Positions 13,624-23,844 of a stretch of 64,000 bases of DNA are shown in pieces. Below the pieces are notes generated by a model. That model was not told the origin of the DNA. It was given only the letters and a program-made list of their open reading frames with translations, and did no database searches. Numbering within the stretch: the stretch's first letter is position 1; every line of letters begins with the position of its first letter. A program made the position numbers and the translations under genes. Source of the DNA: Agrocybe praecox (Eukaryota; Basidiomycota; Agaricomycetes; Agaricales; Agrocybaceae); contig OZ024844.1 of the NCBI GenBank assembly GCA_964017145.1, forward strand, positions 2,976,001 to 3,040,000. The letters are read 5' to 3'.

Positions 13624-14500
13624 CTACCATGGAAATTCATTTCCATTCGAATCAAAGAACTTTCCCGTCGGACCCTCCTTCTCCAACAACGCGAATGGGA
13701 GCAAACAAAGTGCGCCCTCTTCCAGCGTCTTCCCTCCAGGAGTGAACGCATTCAACTTGGACGTCGTAAACCCAGGAGTGACCGCGTTGACGTTGATCCC
13801 GTCCTTCCTCAGCTCATGCGACAGTGCGATGGTATACGAATTCGCAGCCGCCTTGCTCGTATTGTACGCGACGAAGTGCAGCCCAGCATCGGGCTTGGCT
13901 TGTACTGCGTTCGACGCCATGTCCGTAGTAACGTTGAGAATGACAGCGTGTGCTGTCTTGCGTAGGAGCGGCACGAACGCGTTCGTGGTTTGTACCAGCC
14001 CGAAGAAGTTGGCCTCCATCGTCTCGCGCATGGCGGAGATATCGACGGTCGTGGCGTTCTGGTCTGCGTCCATCCTTGCTATGCCGGCGTTGTTGACGAG
14101 GACGTCGAGTTTTCCTTGCTCGTTCTCGATGTGCGCTTTTGCGGATTGGATGCTGGAGGGCTGGGTTACGTCCAGCTGGACGAAGTTTATGTTCTTCAGG
14201 CCTTCTGCGTGGAGTTTGGCTCTGACGAAGGGCGCACATATGTTGTTAGTTCATGACATTGTAAAACATTACTCAGGGGGTATATACGCACTGGGCTTCC
14301 TTTCCAGCATTTGCGTTCCTGGCAGCGAGGTAGACAATGTGGCCTTCAGGCTTCTTGGCAAGGAGGCGCACGAGTTCGAAGCCAATTCCAGAGTTGGCGC
14401 CTATATACGCAAGCGTGGACAAGGCCATCCACTATCAGCTGGCAGCGAGCATAGGACTAAACAAAGAAGACATACCGGTTACGAGGATAACCTTTGACAT
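13624..14500 (-). CDS. Short-chain dehydrogenase/reductase (SDR)
   Basis: Three exons on the minus strand, 14500-14476, 14400-14292 and 14221-13624, give 243 residues. The classical SDR motifs are all present: the cofactor-binding TGANSGIG at the N-terminus, LDVTQ, the structural NNAG, and the catalytic YNTSKAA (Tyr-x-x-x-Lys) with a Ser/Thr-containing strand before it (VILNVTTDM). The TGANSGIG motif is formed only when the first intron is removed, which supports the splice sites. NAD(P)-dependent oxidoreductase; substrate cannot be told. In the catalytic strand the usual Ser seems replaced by Thr (NVTTDM), which is worth checking. Closest in feel to the carbonyl-reductase-like SDRs. Confidence 0.88.
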
Positions 14501-15233
14501 GTTGCAATTTCTTGTTTTTGGTGGATTGAGGTGATTAAGGCTTTTCGGTAGGCTGGAAGAAGTGAGTGAGTGATGATATCCCAACGGCAAAAGATTGTAT
14601 AGTTTTATACCCCTCAAGAGCCTCTCATCTATCACTTCAAGTTATTCTCATCACTAATCTAGAGGAGAGAACTAGTAATAGATTGCTAATGACCCCTAGC
14701 CGGATAAATCTGAGCGTGAGAGGATGCATACCTAGGTACCTGGACAGTGGAGTCGTCAAAAATAGAAATAAAGAATCCTGCGCCAAAATTGGATCTCACC
14801 TTATGCCTCAATATCAATGCTTATTCGCGTCCGTATTCGCCACACCGAAAACACTGACGCTTCTCTTCGGCACCATGCAAAAGTGGGGATATATCATCCA
14901 GATTGAAGATTGATGAGTGCTGAGCTCCCAAGGATGCGTACGACGATTGATGAATTTTTTTCTCGAGGTGTCAAGCCGCTATAACATGAAAATTTTCTAA
15001 CCGCCAGAAGTCCGAGTCGGATAGGATCTACGCGTTCTGCGTGCGTTCGAGGCGTCTGCTACAGACGTGTATCATCGGCAGAACTAGTATTACATTGCAA
15101 TGCGCAAGTAAAAATACGATTGACGTTTTCGCCGACAGCTTCGGCACACTTTCAAATGTGGTTCTTATGAAGTAATGCATTCGAGGATTTATAGAATTAT
15201 ATACCATAAAATGTACACCTCGGTCATTCGTTT
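14501..15233. other. Intergenic region, nothing recognised
   Basis: The first 80-100 bases are the promoter of the SDR gene (minus strand). The remaining roughly 630 bases up to the end of the FUN14 gene show no credible coding frame, RNA gene or repeat by eye. Confidence 0.35.
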
Positions 15234-16064
15234 TTAACCTATCCTGAGGCCCAATGCGAATCCAGCGAGGAAAGACGCTCTGGGTTGGAAATCCGCGGTC
15301 AAGAAATCGACAAGCCAACGCCATAGAGTGATAATGGTAGGTGGCTTGGACGCGCCAGTGACTGGGTCTTTGTTGTAGAACGTGCTTCCGAATCTCTGAG
15401 ACATCCGTCCCCAGTCGACGGTTACGAAAGAGGCTGAACGCATGTACTATGGTGTAAAAGAGGACGGAAATTATGGTGATTAATGTGAGTGGATAACTTG
15501 GGTGTTAACTTTGGGCATACCTGAAGGAGAACGAATATACCACCGAGGAACCAAGCCAATGCTTTGGCTCCCTTTTTGACAAATACACCAGCACAAATAC
15601 CAGCAACCGTTCCGAACCCTAGCTCATACGACGAGACAGACGACTCAGGGAGCGGTGGGTAATTGTCTTTATTGAAAGGATCTATCGGATCCTTGGACTC
15701 CGCTATTCCAAGGGCCAAATAAGCGAGGTGCTTGCGTGTAATGTGGAATTTGCGGCTTACAATCGCATTGCACAGGTTGTGGTTTCTGGAAAGCGAGGCT
15801 CAGGCCTAATCCAAGACCAGCTACGCTGGCGCACTTGCCAAAGCTTGACCATCCAGTTCTGTTCTTCTCCGCACTGTTGCGCACTGCTCGCAAAATGAAA
15901 CTGGAACTAGTGTTGGCCCAGGATGAACCTCTGACGTTGAAACTGGTAGTTTTTGTCGGAGGTAAAGCAATGGAGGAATATAATCGTTTTGAGCCCTGGG
16001 CTTTACAATGGATTACCTGGTCAAAAACACGTCTAGACAGCAGCGATGGCCGAAAGAATGACAT
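15234..16064 (-). CDS. FUN14-family mitochondrial outer-membrane protein
   Basis: Three exons, 16064-15761, 15702-15521 and 15446-15234, encode 232 residues. The N-terminus (MSFFRPSLLSRRVF...) is Arg/Ser-rich and lacks acidic residues, which fits mitochondrial targeting. The C-terminal half has the FUN14 pattern: SYELGFGTVAGICAGVFVKKG, a long hydrophobic helix FLGGIFVLLQ, FVTVDWGRM, and a final hydrophobic FLAGFALGLRIG. Proteins of this family (yeast Fun14, animal FUNDC1) sit in the outer mitochondrial membrane and act in lipid or mitophagy-related functions. The first intron removes 58 bases and restores QCDSESKDP. No LC3-binding motif is obvious. Confidence 0.82.
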
Positions 16065-17285
16065 GATAGATACAAAAAGAAAGTGAACGAGTTCCAAATT
16101 AAATAATCGGAACGTGATTTCGCCGTGACGTCGGCGCCTGCCAAAAGCTGCCAAAGTAGTAAGGCTGCCGCCTCACAGCCCTGTTTGCGCATGTTTGACG
16201 ACACGCATATACATGCGCGTCGCCCCTTTCTTTCTTTCTTTCTTTAGCTTATGTTAAGCAGCAAATATGCTAGAGCGAGCGTATTCATGGTCATATATGA
16301 CAACATGAATGTAAACGCTACTAACATCAGGAAAAAGCCTTTAGCCCTAAGATGACTTGGATGAAATTACGAGTCTTTTACGTAAGTAAAAGGGAGTTCT
16401 TTGTAGGGAGCGTTTTTTGTTACGCTTTTGATCCCCAATCAAAATATTTTGATGGCTCTTACTTTATATAGACTATCTCCGTTTGTATTTAATATGATTT
16501 TCTTGGCTCTCACGTGTTGCGTTCTCTGTTGCGTCGCGTCTTCCCATGTAGCTTACTTCGACTCTTAATATCTCTTTGAGAGTTCCGTTGGTTCGTAACG
16601 AGCTGCCAGGTCCTTGGAACAAACTCTTATCTTCTCTAACTTTATTTTGTAGGAGGCAACATGCAGCACAAACACAGCATAGAAAGAGTGAGTGAAATGA
16701 AGTGAGAGAAATTCGTTCTCTTTCTCGTTTCTCTTACATCTTTCACCATCTGATGCAGCGCTAAAGTGTGCGAAAGATCGGGCAAATAACAAAATTACTG
16801 AAACTAAAACAAGAGGGAGTGACAACGACAACAAAACGACTTGCTCTCGCTCTCGTTTCTTTCTCGTTTTGTTTCCCTCTGTTTTTTTTTATTTTCTTTT
16901 GAAAACCTTAAGTAATATAGTGATACATGAATGCAGCTTTTTAATATTTTCTTGAACATGGTCTACGTAAAATACAAATATTTGCATGTTTCTTAATATT
17001 GAAAGTAAATACTGCATCACAAAGTTTAAAAGACTTGTACATGCCACGCACGCGATGGCCCTTAGACAAGTCTTATAATTTGAGTTATCATAAGTAGCCC
17101 CTAGGGCATCCCAGGGCATCCCAGGAAAGCTCTGAGGGTCATTTTTGATTCTTTACATAATTTGATATCTGATTGGGGAAATATAGGTTACCCCATGGGC
17201 TATTTTTGTCTCTTTATTTGTTTCAGTCATCGAAAATGTTATTTATAGGAGACTTTGGTGTCCCTTGTATTATTATTATAGTAAA
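16065..17285. other. AT-rich region with a TTTC microsatellite, no gene recognised
   Basis: Apart from a short TTTC microsatellite (about 16226-16245), this 1.2 kb stretch shows no credible gene. Its right part (about 17090-17285) is the 3' flank of the first Plavaka transposase and contains a short direct repeat (GGGCATCCCA twice near 17104-17123). A matching inverted copy that would define element ends was not found by eye. Confidence 0.3.
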
Positions 17286-20200
17286 CTAGTACAAAGTCAT
17301 ATACGAATAACTACTATGCCAATTATTGAGAAGAAATTGAGAGCAATTGTCAAGGACATTTTGGGATGTAAGAGTTTGCTTCCAGGTTGAGACACCATTA
17401 CTACCAGCATCAAACTTTGGTATAAGCATACAGCTTTGCCTAATGTCTGTGAGAGGAATTACAGCATATGATGGTGTGGCAGTCTTTTTAACATGGTACA
17501 TGCCGCTTGATTCATCTGGACCTGTGGACCTAAAGGGTTTGAACCATTCAATGTAGGCAAGAGGATAAGTAGGCCAATTTTTTGGAGCCTCTGTTAAACC
17601 CAAACCAAAATCAAGTGTTTGGGGAAGAGAAAATATTAGTCTGACACGTCCAACACGTGTTCCTACAATCAAAATAAGATCAAAGTGTTACATATACATA
17701 AACTACTAATACACACCTGTAACCATTGTTGTTTCTGCATTTTCATCAACAAAGGCAATAACAGTATCCATATGTCCATGAGGATTTGATTTTGAGCAAG
17801 GTGCAGCCTTCACTGTATCGTTGACTTCCATTTCAGGATCATCATCATCTTGAATGCTGTGAGGATGAAATTTGAATTGTGTATACACATCAACTCGCTC
17901 AAATGGAAGGTTATAGAGATGTGATACAGCGTTTGAAGTCCTTGATCCTTTTGGAAGAAATTTATTCAGAAATTCCTTGAGATGATCCCGGAATAAAGGT
18001 GCCTTATGTGTTGTTTCAAGAGTTGAAAGATGACAATTAGGGAAAGGGGGGTATTTAGCTAATTTGATGATTGGTTTTTCCTTCAAAAGTGTTGGCGGCT
18101 TTGCGAGTTTGGGGGTATCCTTCCAATCAAGATAATTATCGAATTGAGAAATTTTTTCTTGTCTAGAAAGCCAGGTTGTCATTTGTGGAAAAATGTCCCT
18201 TTTATTTGATGCTTTGAAGCCTTCCTTGGCAAAATCTATATGAAAGCGCTCAAATGCCTCTGTATTATAGTTGTCTGTAGTGCCAAAAAGCTTGATGGCT
18301 TTGAGATAGTGAAGAAGAGAGTGGAATTTGGGAATATTCATGTCTGTCCGTATGTCCATATCAATGAAGAACCCCTTATACTCTTGGAAATCGTTAAGAG
18401 TATCTTCCAAATAGCCTAGAGTTGCGGTGTTGTGATATTTATATTGTGCCAGATAAATGAAGTCCAGAAGAGCTTTGATTGCTTTGATGCCTTGTTTCGC
18501 CATTTTTCCAACTAAACAACCAAGTAGTACTTTGGCCATGTGTTTCCGCTCAGGCCCAGAGATTTGGCTCATAGCTGACCAGCCATTGTTGAAATGACGA
18601 ACACCAAAGGCAGGTGGCAGACACCTCAAGCGAGCATCTAGTTCCTCCGGTGTAATCAAAATTTGACACCAATCAATGATGTATTTGAAGACTCCTTGAT
18701 ATAGCTGATGAAGAATATCGGGGGTTATGGAGCGATGAATGTCGCACAAAGGAAAATCCTTCCAAAAAGGCTCATAGACACTTCCAGATATATCGTTCTC
18801 CATACATGACTTGTAGAATTGTGACTCTGTGGATGATGTTTTTTTGGCGCTTTCGATAACACCCAGTGTCCAGTTTTTTGTGCGGGGTTCACCAGGTTCT
18901 GGATCTTGAAGTTCTTTTGCTGGAGTCTGGCACTTGGGGCAAGTACCATACTTTGTACATGCAACTAAGCATTGTTCGGGAAAATCTGCAACATAACAAG
19001 CCAGAATAGGAAAAACCTTTCTAACTTCTCCATTCCCCCCAGTCATTTCTACACCTTGACGGCCTGCCTCTATCAACGGTGAAAGAATAAATTTCATAGC
19101 TTCATGAAAAAGTCGCTGATTGCGAATGCCAATGTTTTTTTGGGAAAGACCAGTGCCTTTGAGCTTCTTGGATATATCGCTAGGTAGATAGCCAATCAAA
19201 ATACAAGCTCTTTTGGATGGTTTGCGTCAAAGTGATTTCGGTATGTTGCCTATTGTAAGATAGACAGGATATGCGCTTTTGCCGCCTGAAAACTGAGTAA
19301 GCTGAGTTTTATCCGTTGCGATAATAACTGGTGCAACAGTAGCACCTTGAGGTAGCTTGCTCTTTAATTAACATTAGTTACGTATTTAAAAAAATAAAAG
19401 AGTAATAAAACTCACTTGAACAGCATGCCACCACTTTCCCGTCCACATCTCTGTGAAAATTCTATTATCCTTGTCAGACTTTGTAAAGACTCGTGTAGGT
19501 CGATAGATCAAATGAGAGGACAAAGCAGGATCACCCCATAAGCTTTTGATTGCTTCCAGAGGATCACGGTAGCGGATGGTGTAAATTACATCCTTCATAT
19601 CTTGAAAAACCAGGTCTTCGGTTTTCCATTCTCCTCCTAGTTCAGGAATATCATTGTCAATGATTTGGTGTAATCCTCTGATGTTTTTATATGAAAGTCC
19701 TAGCTTCTCTTTTACCTAAAAAATGAAAAAATAAATACAGCATAATGGTATACAGAGAAAAAAACTTACGCCTGGAATAGCTAACAATCTGTCAAAAGAT
19801 TTATGACCAATGTTATCTTTGATTGCCCATCTTGCAATGCGCCAATCCATTTCTGAGGCAAAAGGATAATAACTTTTAATGGGATCGATGGACTCCTGGT
19901 TTAGGAAGCCTGGCACACTTTCATCCAACTCCTTCTCCACAAGATTTTCGGAGTCCTTTTCAAAGAGTTGTTTCCATTTCTCATGAAGTCGTTGATCGAT
20001 CTTGATAACAATACCAGCCCCAGGATACTCTTCTGTTATAATTTCATTGTCATTATCCCACTCTCGACACCCTCTATTTGCCATTGTTGCTGGTCCAGGG
20101 CCAGCTTCACCAATTGCGATGGGCTCATCTGGCTCCTCTGGTATAAAGTGAGCCGCATCTTCATCGTCCTTCATTAATTCATCAAAGTAATCTATCAAGT

Positions 20201-20480
20201 CGTCTTGATAATCCTCTATATCCATGTCTTGGCTCTCAGACTCCTTCTGACTCAGACCAGGAGGCAGACCTTGTTGATTTGGTCTATCGTCTTCAGAGGT
20301 ATACTGAGCTTCATCATCCTGAATGTCATCTGGTTGAAATAAAGAATCTGCAAGCTCTCGCTTTTTTCCTTTTCCCCAGTGCCTGCATTTTTGTGCCATT
20401 TTAAGATGAGAAGACAGGCCCTTTATAGTTCGAAAATGGGAATGGCAAACGGGGCATTGGTTATCATCAAGGAAATTCAT
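17286..20480 (-). pseudogene. Plavaka-type transposase, copy 1, one nonsense codon
   Basis: Four exons, 20480-19770, 19715-19416, 19355-17717 and 17662-17286, join in frame to about 1008 residues. The protein starts with a C2H2 zinc finger (CPVCHSHF...SSHLKMAQKCRHW), then an acidic linker. It continues with the conserved Plavaka core: EMWTGKWWHAVQ, VIIATDKTQLTQFSGGKSAYP (the ATDKTQL block), GTCPKCQTPA, SITPDILHQLYQGVFK, ISGPERKHMAKVLLGC, NIPKFHSLLHYL and TDNYNTEAFERFHIDFAK. These elements are cut-and-paste transposons of the CMC group in Agaricomycetes. One in-frame TGA at 19229-19227 interrupts IPKSL-stop-RKPSK, where copy 2 has ATRRKPSK. Everything else is open, so inactivation looks recent and simple. 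Confidence 0.9.
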
Positions 20481-20665
20481 AATGAGAGTAAGGATATGAC
20501 AAAGGGCAAATTATGTATGTAGGAATAATCAGATTCAACCCAGCAAGCTGCAACAAGGCCTTTGTTCCCATGAGATATATCCACGACGGTAAAACTATAA
20601 AAAGAAAAGAAAAGATTCAGAAATAGAAGAGAAAGTTGTTATAGAATGATATACTTTATGTTTGG

Positions 20666-21245
20666 TTAAAAACGTGAGGATGATGGAGTAGGAGGGATGT
20701 TTATCATTGGGATTGAGGTTGGCGACTCAATACCATCAAGCACCCGATCATGAAAGGGGTTATGGAAGGGATCGTCTTGATTGGAGAACGTTTCTGCTGG
20801 AACCTTCGAAGGAGGAATACACATTGTGCATGTATTCCAGACTAAAAATAAAATAAATAAAATTTGACAAGAAGCATAAAAAAACAAAATACGTACCAGA
20901 GAGGGACACCGAAGAAATCAAAGCCCAGCAGCTATTGAAGAAGCCACTCTTGTTGAGTCTCTTCAATTCTTCCACCCGATCTTCTAAGCTCTGAAGCTTT
21001 TTCTTCTGGACCCCATTGACCTCTACCTCTAGACCAATAACCTTTGCATCATTGCGGACCCTGTAATGATGCAAATTGCCATCAAAATTGCGAACACTTG
21101 AGTCCAGACTCAGCATCAGCTTTCGAAGCTCTGCTATGCCAGGATTGCGCTTGGCGTCCATTGATGCATCCACTGCAGCCACCAGGTTGGTAATCTGCTT
21201 TTGAAGGTTTAAAGGAGACATGCGGGACTGATTATACAGGGACAT
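20666..21245 (-). CDS. Small coiled-coil protein next to Plavaka copy 1
   Basis: Two exons, 21245-20897 and 20841-20666, encode 174 residues. The first 100 residues are predicted helical and charged (KQITNLVAAVDASMDAKR, KKKLQSLEDRVEELKRLNKS), consistent with a short coiled coil; a brief hydrophobic stretch follows (CWALISSVSLS) and the tail is Pro/Ser-rich. No family recognised. It is separated from the transposase start at 20480 by about 185 bases on the same strand and could be an accessory gene of the element, but position is the only reason to think so. Confidence 0.55.
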
Positions 21246-21388
21246 GATGAGAACGTAGGATGTGGGTTGGACTAAACTACTAATAGAGTTCGTTTTTTGA
21301 CTCTAGTGAGCTGACTTGATTTAGCTTCCCACGAAAAATATGTCATTTAGTGCCTAATTTGATCATCACTGCTTCTTACATATCAACC

Positions 21389-22250
21389 ATGATTCCCAAA
21401 AAGCGAAAAATAGAGCATGAGCTCTCTGAAGTTCCAGAAACCCCTCAAAAGGAACTTTATGAGGTTAACGATGTGTTCTTTAGCAGGGTAAATATTTTTA
21501 TGAGATTTTGATGCTCTGTACTAATTATAGAACAGACAGATCAGAGAACAGGCCTGCAAGGCCTGCAATCAAAACCGCCTGCTACAAAGATCAATGTCGC
21601 AGACAAAAAGACAGTGGCATTCTATGACTCATCTCCACTGTCATCTCTACTGTCTGGGCCACTAGATGTCAGCGGTGCAATTCCAGAATATTTGCCATCC
21701 AAGAGTCCTAGTCTCTCTCCTGTTCCAGACCACAGGATATATGGCTGGTCAGCAATAGTTGATTATTATGAGAGAAATTATAACAAGCCTCCTCCTTTCA
21801 ATGATGAGGTATGTTTGAAAACCACTGTTTCAATCACTGATACAGATAACATGTGTTGTTTAGACTAGGTGGAAAATGATGGACGAAGCATGCGATACTC
21901 CACCTAAATCTAGAGGATCATCAAAAAGAGACGAGACTCTGAATAATCCTGAGCCATCAGCAAAACAGGTCAGATTCATTTCCCCACTCAAGCTATTTCA
22001 TAATAGTGATGAGGTAAAGTTGGAGCCAGCAATGGACAAAAGCGGTATTTCCTATGGCCATGAAGTAAAGTTAGAGCCAGCGATGAACGATAGCAAGGAG
22101 GCAAAGTTGGAGGCAGCAATTCAAGAAGCTAAATTTATTCAAGAAGAAATAGAGTTTTTGAATGAGAGTATGAAGTCGTTGGTAGAAAAGCAGAGGGATT
22201 ACATTAATAGATATAACGCTCTTAGAGCAATCATTGATGGTAAAAAATAG
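21389..22250 (+). CDS. Hypothetical protein with KLEPAM repeats and coiled-coil tail
   Basis: Three exons, 21389-21487, 21536-21808 and 21864-22250, join in frame to 252 residues. The N-terminus MIPKKRKIEHELSE is a good nuclear-localisation-like basic patch. The middle is Ser/Pro-rich with DHRIYGWSAIVDYYERNY. A unit EVKLEPAM occurs twice and once more as EAKLEAAI (residues about 170-205), leading into a helical segment with IQEEIEFLNESMKSLVEKQ. No known domain. It is divergent from the coiled-coil gene at 21245, sharing about 140 bases of upstream sequence. Confidence 0.55.
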
Positions 22251-22849
22251 ATTTAGGTGTAGAATTTATTATCAATGCCAACTTTGCTGGAGACTCAAAT
22301 CGCCCTGCTAAAACAGAATCTGAAGATTGACAAACAAAGGAAGGAAAGCAAAAAAAGAGTCGAAATATGGTGAATGGTGATAGTAAGCGTTGAAGTGGTT
22401 GTGTTGTTTGTTTTGAGGTCCTTTGATAATGGATTTTGAATAGTATTCTTGAATTTATCTTGTTAGTATAAGTCACACAAAATGAGAGCAGGCAAGAAAG
22501 AAAAAGCGCAAAAACAATAATATACTTATCATATATTACAAAAAAAAGTAAAGTAGTCTAATAAACAGTGCTGTATGTACATAGGCAAGGTCGTGAATGC
22601 AGAGTATGAAACAAACAAACAAACAAAAAATAAGGATGAGTGAAAACTGAAATAACAGAGCCAGACAGAAAAGCGAGTACAGGCATAGAGCCAACAGATA
22701 GAAAGGACATGGATAGGACAGACATGGAGAGAACAGACATGGATAAAAAGAGAGGACACAGAATACAATGATAGGTCAAAGATTTGAGGAGCAGCACGTT
22801 GCAGGAACTGCCACCACCACCTTGAACGAATCAGCTTTTGACAAAAGAA
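22251..22849. other. Intergenic region, nothing recognised
   Basis: This 600-base AT-rich stretch lies between two hypothetical genes that end toward each other. A short GACATGGA-type repeat run (about 22707-22745) is present. No credible gene is seen. Confidence 0.3.
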
Positions 22850-23592
22850 CTACAATCCACCCATATGAAGTTGATCCAAAAATCTTTCTGAATGGTCTTC
22901 AAGCTTCTTGGAAAGCCTGCACTGGTTACCGTTTATGCGCACACTTAATCTCCATTCAGACTGTGTCAATGGTTGAGCGTCACCTCTTCGAATACTTTGT
23001 ATACACTTGTTAAACCATGCTTCAAGATATTCAGTCCAAAAAGGGTATGCTACATTTGCTTTCCATGTTTTGTCTGTTGGCCACCAGGACTTGATGATGA
23101 TTTCAACCTTTTCAGCTAAAATAATGATTAGTATTAGAATTTTATTTTATTTTCAAAGAATTTTATACCTTGTTCACATCTGTATGCGCCACATATAACA
23201 TCCATTTCTGCTTCTGAGCAAACATCATCAAAGTAGCCTTTCCCATCATTGGTCTTGTACTCAACGCAAGTGTCTGTATGCTTCCACTTGCTGGATAAAA
23301 CATCATCAAAGCTGCAGTTAACAGACAACCTCCAAACAATACCCTCAGTTTTCAGAGCCTTTTTCGCTATCTCATTCTTGCTAAGCAATGCTCGTCGATC
23401 CTGGCAGTATGATTCGTAATCAGCTGCATTAAAAACATAGCCTGCCATTCTGAAATGTATGTAAGGTTGGTAGACACGCATTGGTTCCTTGTATCCAGTG
23501 TTGGGAAATAGAACTTGGAATTGAATTCCTTTTTGAAGCAGTTCCCGACAGATTTCGTAGTCACCCATATTATCTTCATATCTGCAAATCAT
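22850..23592 (-). CDS. Hypothetical protein between the two Plavaka copies
   Basis: Two exons, 23592-23169 and 23115-22850, give 229 residues starting MICRYEDNMGDYEICREL. It contains a segment EGIVWRLSVNCSFDDVLSSKW that recalls a motif (WRLA...DDVL) seen in many uncharacterised Agaricomycete proteins, and SWWPTDKTWKANVAYPFWTEYLEAWF, rich in aromatic residues. Function is unknown. The upstream ATG is weakly supported because the open frame continues a few codons further 5'. It ends 1.3 kb before nothing else on that strand and starts 250 bases from the end of Plavaka copy 2. Confidence 0.5.
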
Positions 23593-23844
23593 GAGAGCCA
23601 ATGAGGCGGTCTTTACACCACATCAGGAAAATGACTTTTGCTCTAAAAAAGCTTTGGACAAATACAATTCTGCTAAAGGCAATATGCAACTCTGAGGAGC
23701 TCTGTAAGACTCTGCACAGCTTTGGTCTTGCACATTATATATAAAAAGCTTTGCAGATCTCTGGTACACTGTTAATGCTTTTAGAGTTGTTATTATAATT
23801 ATAAAGTTAAAAAATTAAATATATTCATTTTGCAGACTATATAA

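Noticed and set aside
22768..23198. Plus-strand ORFs over the hypothetical gene at 22850-23592
   Set aside because: The minus strand gives a two-exon, phase-consistent protein; the plus-strand frames have no splice support.
23640..23760. Terminal inverted repeats of Plavaka
   Set aside because: CTCTG words occur here and near 17130, but I could not align an inverted pair, so no ends are claimed.
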